Assembly: GCF_000738775.1 (NCBI RefSeq) | Contig: NZ_JPOC01000028.1 | Coordinates: forward strand, 124,001 to 188,000 | Length of the DNA stretch: 64,000 bases | Source of the DNA: Prescottella defluvii | Lineage (GTDB): Bacteria; Actinomycetota; Actinomycetes; Mycobacteriales; Mycobacteriaceae | Direction of reading: 5' to 3' | Part shown: positions 51,101 through 59,414 of the stretch, in pieces | Numbering within the stretch: the stretch's first letter is position 1 | How the letters are laid out: the number at the start of each line of letters is the position of its first letter | The notes under the pieces: generated by a model | Database searches by the model: none | What the model was told of the DNA's origin: nothing | The model's input: the letters and a program-made list of their open reading frames with translations, nothing else | Translations under genes and position numbers: made by a program

Positions 51101-52443
51101 CGGCGACTGCCACCGACGATCCCGACACCGTGGCGGCGCTGTGCCGCCGCGACCTGGAACCGCTCGGCCTGCTGGGCCTGTCCGACACCGCACGGCCGGA
51201 GGCGGCGGGGCTGCTTCCAGCACTCGAGGACCGGGGCATTTCGGTGCGACTGATCACCGGCGACCACCCCGTCACGGCCGCGGCGATCGCCCGGGACCTG
51301 GGCCTCGACCTCGACGCCGGCGACGTGCTGACCGGGACCGAATGGGAGGCGCTGTCGCACCGGCGGCAGGAGATCGCGGTCCGCGAACGCACGGTGTTCG
51401 CGCGGATGTCGCCGGAACAGAAGGTGCAGATCGTGCAGACACTCGAGCGCACGGGGCACGTGTGCGCGATGGTCGGTGACGGCGCGAACGACGCCGCCGC
51501 GATCCGTGCCGCGAGCATCGGGATCGGTGTCGCCTCGCACGGCAACCACCCGGCTCGCAGCGCCGCCGACATCCTGCTGCTCGACGGGCACGTCGACGCG
51601 ATCCTGGACGCGATCGACGAGGGCCGGCAACTGTGGCAGCGGGTGCAGTCGGCGGTGTCGGTGCTGCTCGGCGGCAATGCCGGAGAGGTCGCGTTCGCAC
51701 TGCTCGGGAGCGCGATCAGCGGCCGGGCCCCGCTCAACGCGCGCCAGTTGCTGCTGGTCAATCTGCTCACCGACGCGCTACCGGCCGCGGCGCTCGCGGT
51801 GAGCCCGCCCAACCCGGACCGGGCCTACGACGGCCGCGGGCCGGACCGGGCGGCGCTGTGGCGGACGGTGACCGTGCGGGGCGCGGCCACCGCCGCCGGC
51901 GCGGGCGTCGCGTGGGGACTGGCCTCGGTGACCGGGCGGCCGCGGAGGGCGTCGACGGTGGGACTCGTCGCGCTGGTCGGCGCCCAACTGGGGCAGACGC
52001 TGATCGATTCCCGCAGCCCCCTGGTCGTGGCGACGGCCGTCGGGTCACTCACCGTTCTCGGGGCGGTGGTCAGCACGCCCGGGCTCAGCCAGTTCCTCGG
52101 CTGCACCCCACTCGGCCCGGTGGGGTGGACGCAGGCCCTCGGCTCGGCGGCCGGCGCGACCGCGGCTGCCGCGGTGGCACCCCGGGTGCTCACGTGGTGG
52201 CAGGCCCACAGTTCGACACCGGTTCAGTCGACGACCAACACGCCCACGCGCAGCAGCACCGCGTACGCGTGGCGCAGCGGTGGCGTCAGCACCGCGGCGA
52301 CGGCGCCGGTCAACGGGTCGGTCCGCGACGGAGCGAGCGCCGACGCGACCGCGGACAGTGAAGATAACGAAACGATCACGACCACCACGATGGCGGGCGC
52401 AGGTGTCCAGCAGGTGAACGGCGAGGATGGGCAGGGAAAATGA
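48196..52443 (+). CDS. Large CtpI-like P-type cation ATPase with degenerate N-terminal half
   Basis: A 1,415-residue protein, about 500 longer than an ordinary P-type ATPase. The C-terminal part is complete: VDESSLTGESLPVDK (actuator), AVPEGLPLVATLA in the membrane, CFDKTGTL with the phosphorylated Asp 834, VKGAPE in the nucleotide domain, MVGDGANDAAAI near 1095, and C-terminal helices with LLLVNLLTDALPAAAL. PEGLP resembles Ca-type pumps, and size and layout match mycobacterial CtpI. The first 550 residues appear to be a decayed second copy (VVVDPRALL at 267; AAADVGIALARSGAVPPTDCD near 415). The start GTG 48196 overlaps the upstream gene. The transported ion is unknown. Confidence 0.88.
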   Translation: MRIAGVGALLGQARRLPRRSLDTALTATVVGTAATAGVLTALLTPRRTGAPDVGRLPPPAWDDAVLRARVIALAAHSVGFGVAAAGRVLAVPRLPLALSAPVTILDYQPRLRRLLETGLGRVGADLLLSTATATGYAAAQAPAPLAVESLLRASVVGEVVANRRAWHHSPLPRPTGTDTAAPNGAVDRHLERVAWVQLAGSAAVGAATGSLRAAGTTALVTAPKAARIARESFASTLGRGLVADHRVLCRGPDVLRRLDGVTAVVVDPRALLTADLRVSRIRGVPDDRRARVWDVARTAVDDGTLGAGWHRLTELPEVAALSDDPDAAVLVAPVRDPLAGGLLEQIRRSAATVHSIDDEVLGTLRSAFDELRKPSGADDSDLLTMTLNLQDGGESVAVLAAHCPRALAAADVGIALARSGAVPPTDCDLLVPDLAGAWRVVRAVPAAVTASRRGIEIATGASLLGSLLMLPGTHGRGPGPVSAGAGAALWTGHRLARRVLRADAPLPDPQHDWHAMPVDRVRRMLGSPGPRPEAAERGRLVATAAWMRRPVDAAWDFGRSLRTELSDPLTPILATGSAASAVLGSPVDAILVGSVLVGNAALSAVQRLHAERLLRRLLAVHDTPARVVRARRDGYEDVDAGRLRAGEVIEVRPGEVAPADGRLIEADGVEVDESSLTGESLPVDKQTEATPGVPLAERSCMLYAGTTVLTGTATAVVTAVGATTETGRATALSPTPVGRTGLQAQLGELTRQVLPVSVGGGALVTLTSMLRGGGLQAAITSGVAVAVAAVPEGLPLVATLAQQAAARRLTHSSALVRAPRSVEALGRVDVVCFDKTGTLSQDRLRVTAVRPIGAHARGAVVDAAARTSITADGKAAAHATDRAVVEAAAESGAVQPAGVLLPFRAGRPYAAAITGTDLVVKGAPEVVLAACTGMSPARLETIADDVQTMAEEGLRVIAVARRTVTEDQAATATDDPDTVAALCRRDLEPLGLLGLSDTARPEAAGLLPALEDRGISVRLITGDHPVTAAAIARDLGLDLDAGDVLTGTEWEALSHRRQEIAVRERTVFARMSPEQKVQIVQTLERTGHVCAMVGDGANDAAAIRAASIGIGVASHGNHPARSAADILLLDGHVDAILDAIDEGRQLWQRVQSAVSVLLGGNAGEVAFALLGSAISGRAPLNARQLLLVNLLTDALPAAALAVSPPNPDRAYDGRGPDRAALWRTVTVRGAATAAGAGVAWGLASVTGRPRRASTVGLVALVGAQLGQTLIDSRSPLVVATAVGSLTVLGAVVSTPGLSQFLGCTPLGPVGWTQALGSAAGATAAAAVAPRVLTWWQAHSSTPVQSTTNTPTRSSTAYAWRSGGVSTAATAPVNGSVRDGASADATADSEDNETITTTTMAGAGVQQVNGEDGQGK

Positions 52444-52727
52444 TGACCGAAGCAACCATGGACCTGCAGCACCGACTCGATTCACACCGGGCCGCGCTCG
52501 AACAGGTCACCCAGGGCTCCCGCTTCGCGATCCGACTGCCCCTGATCGGGGATGTCGGAGTGCCCCGGCCCGAGCAACTGGCCTACTTCGCGGCCCTCGG
52601 CGTCCTCGTCGCCGTCGAGTTGATCGACTGGCCGGTGGCCCTGGCGATCGCCGCCGGGCACGCGCTGGCCACCGATCAGCACCACCGCGCGCTGCACGAG
52701 GTCGGTGAGGCGCTCGAGAGCGTCTGA
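52440..52727 (+). CDS. Small protein co-translated with the P-type ATPase
   Basis: A 95-residue protein. ATG 52440 overlaps the ATPase stop; a second ATG at 52443 is also possible. The N-terminal half is helical and polar, and the C-terminal half has a hydrophobic segment, AYFAALGVLVAVELIDWPVALAIAAGHALA, then TDQHHRALHEVGEALESV. The WPV-x-L-x5-A-L motif is shared with the gene before the ATPase. It is probably a membrane-associated accessory protein of the pump. It ends directly against the stop of the converging response regulator gene. Confidence 0.72.
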   Translation: MMTEATMDLQHRLDSHRAALEQVTQGSRFAIRLPLIGDVGVPRPEQLAYFAALGVLVAVELIDWPVALAIAAGHALATDQHHRALHEVGEALESV

Positions 52728-53372
52728 TCAGGAGCGCAGGTGCGCGAGGACCGCGAGCACACGCCGGTGCCCGCTGTCCGACGCCGACAGCCCGAGCTTG
52801 GCGAAGATGTTGCCGATGTGCTTGCTCACCGCGGTGTCGCTGACCACCAGCTTGCGGGCGATGTCACCGTTTCCGAGACCCTCGGCCATCAGTCCCAGCA
52901 CCTCCGATTCGCGCGGGGTCAGGGTGCGGATCGGGTCGTCGGCACGCCGCCGGCTCATCAGTTGCGAGATCACCTCGGGATCCATCACGGTGCCACCGTC
53001 GACCACGCGGTGCAGCGCCTCCACGAACTCCTCGACCTTGCCGACCCGCTCCTTGAGCAGGTAGCCGATCCCGCCCGCCCCACCGGCGAGCAGTTCGCCC
53101 GCGTAACGGTCCTCGACGTACGCCGAGAGCACGAGCACCGGGAAACCGGGGCGGCGACGGCGGGCCTCGATGGCCGCCTTCAGCCCCTCGTTGGTGAACG
53201 TCGGCGGCATCCGCACGTCGAGCACCGCGCCGTCGGGCGGGTCGGACTCGAACGCCTCGAGGAACTTCTCGGCGTCGTCGACGGCGGCGGTCACCTCGAT
53301 GCCGACGCTGCCGAGCAGGAGCGCGAGCCCCTCCCGCAGCAGCGCGTCGTCCTCCGCGATCAGAATCCGCAC
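52728..53372 (-). CDS. NarL/LuxR-family response regulator
   Basis: A 214-residue response regulator. The receiver domain has the acidic pair in LIAEDDALL, the phospho-acceptor Asp in DGAVLDVRMPP near residue 54, the Thr/Ser site in VLVLSAYVEDRY and the Lys in YLLKERV. The LuxR-type helix-turn-helix is LTPRESEVLGLMAEGLGNGDIARKLVVSDTAVSKHIGNIFAKLGL at about 147-192. GTG 53372 overlaps the kinase gene by 13 bases. Likely targets are its own operon and the ABC exporter at 56 kb, which share an 18-base site. Confidence 0.92.
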   Translation of the reverse strand: MRILIAEDDALLREGLALLLGSVGIEVTAAVDDAEKFLEAFESDPPDGAVLDVRMPPTFTNEGLKAAIEARRRRPGFPVLVLSAYVEDRYAGELLAGGAGGIGYLLKERVGKVEEFVEALHRVVDGGTVMDPEVISQLMSRRRADDPIRTLTPRESEVLGLMAEGLGNGDIARKLVVSDTAVSKHIGNIFAKLGLSASDSGHRRVLAVLAHLRS

Positions 53373-54610
53373 GGCAGTTCCACCTCGAGTCTCGTCGGCC
53401 CGCCGAGCGGGCTGTCCACGGTCACGGTCCCCTCGAACGCTGCCACGCGACGACGGACGCCCGCCAATCCACTGCCCACTCTCTCGACCGCGCCGCCCAC
53501 ACCGTCATCGAGGACGTCGATCACCATCGTCGCCCCGCCCGCGTCGTCGCGGGTCGCGATGGTCACCTGCACGTGCTCGGCACCGCTGTGCTTCGCGACG
53601 TTGGTGAGGGCCTCCGCGACGACGAAGTAGGCGGCCGCCTCCACCGCGGCCGGGGCGCGTCGCAGACCGTCGACGTCGAGCACACACGGCACGGCGCTCC
53701 GGCCGGCGAGGGCGGAGACGGCGCCGCCGAGACCGAGCTCGTCGAGCACGGGCGGATAGATGTCGTGCACGAGGGTCCGCAGCTCCGACAGCGCGTCCGA
53801 CGCGGCGTCCTGCGCCCGAAGGAGTTGCGGCAGAGCTTGATCGGGTGCGACCCGCAGCGACCGCTCGGCCAGCCCCAGCATCATCACGACGGCGACGAGC
53901 CGGTTCTGGGCACCGTCGTGCAGGTCCCGTTCGATCCGGCGCAACTCGGCAGCGTGCGCGTCCAGGGCCGCGGCCCGGCTCGCGGTGAGCGCCGAGACCC
54001 GTTCGGAGAGTTCGGTTTCCCGCCGCGGCGCCAACAACCCGGATGCGAGCGCGCAGATGCCGCGGGCCATGACGGGGATCAGCCACCACCCGAGCACCGC
54101 GTACGCGATCGCGACCAGCGGCATCGGCGCGGCACCCCACCACGACGTGACCGGGTAGATGCTGCTCACCGGCTCGTCGGCCGGCAGCATCCACCAGTAG
54201 AACGGGATGGCGAGGGTGTTCAGTGCCGCCAGCGGCAGCGCGATCGCCAGCAGGCCCGTGGTCAGCGCCGCGACGGAGTGCACCGCGACCCATCCGAAGT
54301 CGCGGCGCGTCGACGGCGCGGTGAGCAGCCGTCGGAGGTCGTCGAAGCCCGGCCGGTCCGGGATCGGCGGGTAGCGCTCCCCCACCACGGTTCCGGTGAA
54401 TCGCCCGGCCCGCTCCCGCGCCCGGCCCGCCCACCAGCGCAGCGCCCGCAGATACAACGGCACCGCGAGCCATCCGACGATCAGGATCAGGGTCGACGCG
54501 ATCACCAGGCCGGCGACCAGGAAGCACAGCGAGACGAGCGCGGCGGCGGCCTCCACCGCGAGGAAGCGGACGGCGCCCCATCTCACCTTCAGGCGTTCGG
54601 TCCACGTCAT
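53360..54610 (-). CDS. NarL-system sensor histidine kinase
   Basis: A 416-residue kinase of the HisKA_3 type. Four hydrophobic segments in the first 190 residues form a sensor with short loops. ELRRIERDLHDGAQNRLVAVVMMLGLAERS near 230 carries the phosphorylated His, and the HATPase domain shows EALTNVAKHSGA (N box) and DVLDDGVGG (G box). ATG 54610 is the first start giving the membrane region, and no strong ribosome site precedes it. The short sensor loops are typical of kinases that sense envelope stress or an antimicrobial through a transporter. Confidence 0.9.
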   Translation of the reverse strand: MTWTERLKVRWGAVRFLAVEAAAALVSLCFLVAGLVIASTLILIVGWLAVPLYLRALRWWAGRARERAGRFTGTVVGERYPPIPDRPGFDDLRRLLTAPSTRRDFGWVAVHSVAALTTGLLAIALPLAALNTLAIPFYWWMLPADEPVSSIYPVTSWWGAAPMPLVAIAYAVLGWWLIPVMARGICALASGLLAPRRETELSERVSALTASRAAALDAHAAELRRIERDLHDGAQNRLVAVVMMLGLAERSLRVAPDQALPQLLRAQDAASDALSELRTLVHDIYPPVLDELGLGGAVSALAGRSAVPCVLDVDGLRRAPAAVEAAAYFVVAEALTNVAKHSGAEHVQVTIATRDDAGGATMVIDVLDDGVGGAVERVGSGLAGVRRRVAAFEGTVTVDSPLGGPTRLEVELPCGF

Positions 54611-54643
54611 CGGTCCAGCATGCCGCACCGGCCACCCGATGTC

Positions 54644-54661
54644 GGTACAGCTGGCTACACC
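54644..54661. repeat. 18-base repeated site, copy 1 (upstream of the kinase gene)
   Basis: GGTACAGCTGGCTACACC lies 34-51 bases upstream of the kinase start and contains the stop codon of the winged-helix gene. An identical copy in the same orientation is at 55928-55945; allowing one mismatch the identity extends through TCGA (22 of 23). It is a candidate binding site of the response regulator. Confidence 0.6.
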
Positions 54662-55857
54662 ATCGAACGGCCACCTCGAGTCGTCTGCCACTCGTGCTCC
54701 TGCACGCGCATGGCCGGTGACCGGTAGCCGGTCGGGCTCCGGGTGCCGTCGAGCCACGCGGTGAGACGCGACGCCTGGTCGTCCAGGGAGTCTCGCGCCG
54801 CATCCGAGACCGGTTCCAGCAGGTGGACCCTGACGATCGCGTCCGGGTCCTGGTGCCAGCAGCCGACGATTCGGCCGTCGACCCAGACCGTGGTGCCGGC
54901 GTTGCCCCGGGTGTCGAAGAGGTGCGGTCGGTGCGGTCCGAGGTAGAAGGCGCGGTCCTTCCAGCCCATGACCGTCGGGTCCAGCGGCGGTAGGAGCGCG
55001 GTCCAGGGCGCGGTGTACTCCACCACGTCGAGGTCGTCCGGGAGCAGCCAACCGGTCCCGGCCCCGTCGAGGGTCACCTCGACCGCGTCGAGTTCACGAA
55101 GCGCGCGGCGCACGACGGTCTTCGTCGCGCCGAGCCACCACACGATGTCGTCCTCGGTGCCGGGGCCGAATACGCGCAACCACCGCCCGACGAGTTCGCG
55201 GTATCCCCCGGCCGAATCCGGTTCGGCGAGAGACTGACCGAGCCATCGGGACGGAAGTTCCCAGAGTGGTCTCGCGGTGGGAAACCAGCCGGTGGACGGT
55301 CCGCGCACGACCACGCCCTCCGCGCCGAGAAGCGTGAGGACCTGGGGTGCAGACCAGGTCTCTCCCGCCGTGGTGGGAACGGTCACGTCGATCAGTGGGA
55401 CCGCGCGACGCAGCTCAGCGGCGGAGAGCGCGCCGGGGCTCCGTTCGAGCGCCGCCGCCACGTCGCTCCGCGCCCGGTCGAGCCAGGCATTCCCACTCGG
55501 AGCCATCTCGGCGCGTTCGATGTCGCGGGCCATCCGCGCACGTTCGGTCGTCGCAACCCGCGCCGCGGCGCTCGACAGCACCGCGGGGAGGACGTCCCGC
55601 GGGAACGCGAACAGGGTTCGTCGCATCGCGAGCTGCTTGACCAGCGAGCGGTCGTCGTAGAGCGCTCGGTCGATGTCGGCGATGGCGACGCCCGGAACCC
55701 GCACCCAGGTCGACAGATAGACGGTCGGGGCGTCGGTCGCGTGCAGGGCCACGACCGACCGGGCCGCTTCCACCGGCGACCCCGCGGACCACCCGGGCGC
55801 GAGCGCGTGGCGGGTCGCCAGCCGCGCACGGCGTTCGCTGTCGGTCACATGGCGCAT
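54655..55857 (-). CDS. Winged-helix DNA-binding protein (HTH_42, AlkZ/YcaQ-like)
   Basis: A 400-residue protein of the winged-helix HTH_42 family, which includes the AlkZ/YcaQ DNA glycosylases. The N-terminal VVALHATDAPTVYLSTWVRVPG occupies the place of the catalytic loop, but the glycosylase Gln-x-Gln or Gln-x-Asp pattern is His-x-Thr-Asp here. ALYDDRSLVKQLAMRRTLFAFPRDVLP and the C-terminal LLPPLDPTVMGWKDRAFYLG, then GNAGTTVWVDGRIVGCW, are family hallmarks. ATG 55857 is used; V5 is an alternative start. DNA repair activity is possible but unproven. The gene lies between the two copies of an 18-base repeat. Confidence 0.78.
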   Translation of the reverse strand: MRHVTDSERRARLATRHALAPGWSAGSPVEAARSVVALHATDAPTVYLSTWVRVPGVAIADIDRALYDDRSLVKQLAMRRTLFAFPRDVLPAVLSSAAARVATTERARMARDIERAEMAPSGNAWLDRARSDVAAALERSPGALSAAELRRAVPLIDVTVPTTAGETWSAPQVLTLLGAEGVVVRGPSTGWFPTARPLWELPSRWLGQSLAEPDSAGGYRELVGRWLRVFGPGTEDDIVWWLGATKTVVRRALRELDAVEVTLDGAGTGWLLPDDLDVVEYTAPWTALLPPLDPTVMGWKDRAFYLGPHRPHLFDTRGNAGTTVWVDGRIVGCWHQDPDAIVRVHLLEPVSDAARDSLDDQASRLTAWLDGTRSPTGYRSPAMRVQEHEWQTTRGGRSMV

Positions 55858-55927
55858 GTTCCGTGTCTCCAGACCTGATGAGATGCTGCGGTGTGGGCGA
55901 GCCGAGTCTGCCGTACCGCTCGCGGCA

Positions 55928-55945
55928 GGTACAGCTGGCTACACC
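55928..55945. repeat. 18-base repeated site, copy 2 (upstream of the ABC exporter)
   Basis: An identical second copy of GGTACAGCTGGCTACACC, centred about 67 bases before the ABC ATPase start codon, which is a normal activator position. It supports co-regulation of the exporter and the two-component system. Confidence 0.6.
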
Positions 55946-55990
55946 CTCGATCCGGTACCGAGCGGGATGTTCCGGGACTCGTCCGCTCCA

Positions 55991-55996
55991 TAGCGT
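55991..55996 (+). promoter_or_regulatory. -10 element of the ABC exporter operon
   Basis: TAGCGT ends seven bases before ATG 56004 and there is no Shine-Dalgarno sequence, so transcription probably starts at the initiation codon. No good -35 is present, consistent with activator dependence. Confidence 0.55.
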
Positions 55997-56003
55997 TTTC
56001 ACC

Positions 56004-56774
56004 ATGACCTCCCACACCGTCACACCGCCGCTCGTACAGAGCCCGCCGCGGGCCGCCGTCCGCCTGGCCGACGTCAGCCGGACCTACGGATCCGGGCGTA
56101 CCCAGGTCACTGCACTCGACGCCGTCAGCCTCGCCCTCGCGCCCGGCAGCTTCACCGCGATCATGGGCCCGTCCGGTTCCGGCAAAAGCACGTTCCTGCA
56201 CTGTGCCGCCGGCCTGGACCAACCCACCCGCGGCTCGGTGTGGCTCGGCGACACCGAGATCAGTGCACTGAAGCCCAAGGCCCGCACGGTGTTCCGGCGT
56301 GATCACATCGGCTTCGTGTTCCAGGCGTACAACCTCATGGCGGCGCTGACCGTCGAGCAGAACGTCACGCTGCCGCTACTGCTCGCCGGACGCACCGCCG
56401 ACCGGGCCCATCTCGACCACGTCCTCGACGCGGTCGGTCTCGCCGACAAGCGGAACCGGCGCCCGGCCGAGTTGTCCGGCGGCCAGCAGCAGCGGGTCGC
56501 GATCGCGCGGGCACTCATCACCCAGCCGCACGCGGTGTTCGCCGACGAGCCCACCGGCGCGCTCGACAGCCGCACCGGCCGTCAGGTGCTGGACCTGTTG
56601 CGCCGCACCACGACCGAGCTGGGGCAGACCATCGTCATGGTGACCCACGATCCCGTCGCGGCCGCGCACGCCGACCGGGTCCTGTTCCTCGCGGATGGGC
56701 GCCTCGTCGGACGGATGGACTCCCCCACCGCCGCCGCGGTCGCCGACCACATGACTCATCTCGGGGAGTGGTGA
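56004..56774 (+). CDS. MacB/LolD-type ABC transporter ATP-binding protein
   Basis: A 256-residue ATPase. Walker A is [20 protein letters not shown] near residue 54, the Q-loop is [18 protein letters not shown], the signature is [16 protein letters not shown], Walker B is [16 protein letters not shown] and the switch His is in [14 protein letters not shown]. The EPTGALD form is typical of the MacB/FtsE/LolD class that powers FtsX-type permeases. It is expressed with the permease gene that follows. It is a likely antimicrobial or lipid exporter ATPase. Confidence 0.92.
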   Translation: MTSHTVTPPLVQSPPRAAVRLADVSRTYGSGRTQVTALDAVSLALAPGSFTAIMGPSGSGKSTFLHCAAGLDQPTRGSVWLGDTEISALKPKARTVFRRDHIGFVFQAYNLMAALTVEQNVTLPLLLAGRTADRAHLDHVLDAVGLADKRNRRPAELSGGQQQRVAIARALITQPHAVFADEPTGALDSRTGRQVLDLLRRTTTELGQTIVMVTHDPVAAAHADRVLFLADGRLVGRMDSPTAAAVADHMTHLGEW

Positions 56775-56776
56775 CG

Positions 56777-59281
56777 ATGCAGAGGTCGAGGCTGCGGGCC
56801 CTGGCCCGCGCCAATATCCGAGCGCAGCGCGGTGGCTTCGCGGCGATGTTCGTCGCAGTGTTCTGCGCGGCGCTGCTCACCGGCGCGCTGGGCGTGCTGT
56901 TCGAGTCGGGGGTCCGCGGCGGTGTCACCCCGCACCGGTACTCGGGTGCCGACGTCGTCGTCGGAGCCACGCAGGCCCTCGACGTGCGTGAGGACGTCGA
57001 CCAGTCGTACATCGAGCGTGCGCTGCTGCAGGCCACCGTGGTGGACGGGTTGTCCGGCGTCCCCGGCGTTCGGAAGGCGATCGCCGACATCGGGATACCC
57101 CTCACGACCGACGACGGCACCACGCTGGACGCGCACGGCTGGTCGTCCGCCGCTCTCGCGCCGTACGAGCTGACGGCCGGCCGCGCGCCGACAGCACCCG
57201 ACGAGATCGTCGTGACCAGGGGCGCACCCGGCGACTGGATCACACTGCGGCACGGAGGAATCGGTGACGATTACACCGTCGTGGGCGTCGCCGCGGCCCC
57301 CACCGCCGAGCCGGTGGACCGGCCGGCGACGGTGTTCGTGTCCGACGCCCGGGCACGTGCACTGTGGCCGCACGGCGACAGCGTCGCGGCGGTCGGTCTG
57401 CTCGCAGACACCGGCACCGACGCATCGGCGCTGGCGGACCGGGTACGCGAAAGCCTGCCCGGTCTCGACGTGCACACCTACACCGGCAGCGCCCGCGGCG
57501 ACGTCGAGTACCTCGATGCCGGGGCCGCGCGAAGTGAACTGATGATGCTGTGCGGCTCGTTCGCCGGCCTGGCGATCCTCATCGCGATGTTCGTGGTGGC
57601 GAGCACGCTGTCACTGTCCATCCAGCAGCGGCGCCGCGAGTTCGCGCTGCTCCGTGCGATGGGTGCCACGCCCGGGCAGGTACACCGCCTCATCGGCAGC
57701 GAGGTGCTGCTGGTCGCGGGCACCGCCGCACTGCTCGGTGCAGGCCCCGGCTATGCGCTCGCGCAGGTACTGCGCGCCCAGTTCGCCGAGGCCGGCGTCC
57801 TGCCGTCGGACTTCGCGCTCGCGTACAGCCCCGTCCCCGCCGTGGTCGGCGTCCTGCTGGCCGTCGGCACCGCGCGGATCGCTGCTGCCGTCGCCGCCCG
57901 ACGTCCGGCGCGCCTGGATCCCACCGAGGCCCTGCGCGAATCCGCGGTGGAACCGGCCTCCATCGGTAAGGGGCGACTGGTCACCGGACTCGTCTTCGGT
58001 CTCGGCGGACTCGCCACCTCGCTGCTGCCGGCAGTGCTGCCCGGAGAGGCCGCGCTCGCGGGTGCGGGCTCTTCGGCTGTGCTGCTGGTGATCTCGGTGG
58101 CTCTGCTCGGCCCGCTGCTGGTCGCGGGGGCCGTCCGCCGGTTCGGGGGTCCGTTGCGCCGCAGTGCGTCACCGGCACTGGTGTTGGCGGCCGCCAACTC
58201 CGGGGCCCGGGCACGACGCCTGGCCGCGGCGATCACCCCGCTGGCGTTGGCCATCGCGATCGGTTCGGTGCAGTTGTTCACCCAGGACACCGTCGCCGCG
58301 GCCGCCGACCACCAGTCCCGCTCCGGCATCACGGCTGACCTGGTGGTGACCGCGCCCGCCGGCCTGGCCTCCGGGCTCGTCGACCGGGTCGGCACCGATT
58401 CCGCTGTGCGCACGGCCAATCCGATCGCTCGCAGCCAAGCCCTGTTCACGACGGGCGGCGAGGCGCCGTCCACCACGCCGTACCCGGTACAGGGCATCGA
58501 TCCCGCGGCCACGGGATCGACCCTCGACCTCGACGTCCGCGCCGGCGACCTCGGGCAGCTCCGGGACGGCACCGTCGCGCTCAGCACCGACGCCGCGTTC
58601 TCGATGAGCGCCCGGGTGGGCGACACCGTTCCGCTGCGACTCGGGGACGGCACGCTCGTCACCCCGACCGTCGTCGCGACGTACGGCCGCGGCCTCGGCT
58701 TCGGCGACGTGACGCTGCCGATCTCGCAGGTCCGCGCGCACACCACGACGGGACTGACCGACATGTTGCTGGTGACCGCGGAACCCGGACGGGTCGACGA
58801 GGCCCGTGCCGCGATCACCGCGATGGGCGGCGTCGCGGTCTCGGACCGCGCGGAGTTCGCCGCCGCGGGCCAGGAACAGCGCCGCACGCAGGCATGGGTG
58901 AGCATCGTCGCGCTCGCGGTCCTGCTCGGCTACCTCGCGGTCGCCGTCGTGAACACCCTCGTGCTCGCGACGGCCGAACGGGGCCGTGAGTTCGCGCTGC
59001 TGCGACTCGTCGGCGCGAGCAGTCGGCAGGTGCGCCGGATGATGCGGGCAGAATCGGTGATCGTGGTGACCGTCGCGGCGGTCGTCGGGTCGGTGATCGC
59101 GCTGCCCCCGCTGGCGGGCGTCGCGGCCGCGGTCTCGGGGCGTCCGATCCCGAGCGTCGACCCGGCCGTCTACGCCCTGATCCTCGGGGTGACCGTCCTA
59201 TTGGGGCTCACCGCGATCGCGATCCCGACCCGGACCGCGCTGCGCCAGGATCCGGTCGCCGCGATCGGGACCCGGGAGTAG
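56777..59281 (+). CDS. FtsX-family ABC transporter permease
   Basis: An 834-residue permease with about ten membrane helices and two FtsX domains (RREFALLRAMGATPGQVHRLIGSEVLLV near 300; RGREFALLRLVGASSRQVRRMMRAESVIV near 735), plus two extracytoplasmic domains (about 45-255 and 510-700). This is the architecture of actinobacterial MacB-like exporters. ATG 56777 is chosen because GGGGAG lies eight bases upstream; GTG codons at 56768 and 56771 are in frame, the latter overlapping the ATPase stop. With the nearby sensor kinase and response regulator it resembles peptide-antibiotic sensing and detoxification modules. Confidence 0.9.
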   Translation: MQRSRLRALARANIRAQRGGFAAMFVAVFCAALLTGALGVLFESGVRGGVTPHRYSGADVVVGATQALDVREDVDQSYIERALLQATVVDGLSGVPGVRKAIADIGIPLTTDDGTTLDAHGWSSAALAPYELTAGRAPTAPDEIVVTRGAPGDWITLRHGGIGDDYTVVGVAAAPTAEPVDRPATVFVSDARARALWPHGDSVAAVGLLADTGTDASALADRVRESLPGLDVHTYTGSARGDVEYLDAGAARSELMMLCGSFAGLAILIAMFVVASTLSLSIQQRRREFALLRAMGATPGQVHRLIGSEVLLVAGTAALLGAGPGYALAQVLRAQFAEAGVLPSDFALAYSPVPAVVGVLLAVGTARIAAAVAARRPARLDPTEALRESAVEPASIGKGRLVTGLVFGLGGLATSLLPAVLPGEAALAGAGSSAVLLVISVALLGPLLVAGAVRRFGGPLRRSASPALVLAAANSGARARRLAAAITPLALAIAIGSVQLFTQDTVAAAADHQSRSGITADLVVTAPAGLASGLVDRVGTDSAVRTANPIARSQALFTTGGEAPSTTPYPVQGIDPAATGSTLDLDVRAGDLGQLRDGTVALSTDAAFSMSARVGDTVPLRLGDGTLVTPTVVATYGRGLGFGDVTLPISQVRAHTTTGLTDMLLVTAEPGRVDEARAAITAMGGVAVSDRAEFAAAGQEQRRTQAWVSIVALAVLLGYLAVAVVNTLVLATAERGREFALLRLVGASSRQVRRMMRAESVIVVTVAAVVGSVIALPPLAGVAAAVSGRPIPSVDPAVYALILGVTVLLGLTAIAIPTRTALRQDPVAAIGTRE

Positions 59282-59292
59282 ATGCCGATCCT

Positions 59293-59327
59293 GAAGGATT
59301 CCTCTCGCCATTCGGGAGGAATCCTTC
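59293..59327. terminator. Terminator after the ABC exporter operon
   Basis: GAAGGATTCCTC (59293-59304) pairs perfectly with GAGGAATCCTTC (59316-59327) over an 11-base loop, 11 bases after the stop codon. Confidence 0.75.
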
Positions 59328-59414
59328 GGAAACGCCACGAGGAAAACCGCTCGCGCGGGTTCCGGCCGCGCTGTTAGCTTCGATTGGACACCCGCTCGAC
59401 CGAAGGCCCGTGCC

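Noticed and set aside
54655-55857. Calling the winged-helix protein an active AlkZ-type DNA glycosylase
   Set aside because: The catalytic Gln-x-Gln or Gln-x-Asp motif is not present; only the fold family is supported.
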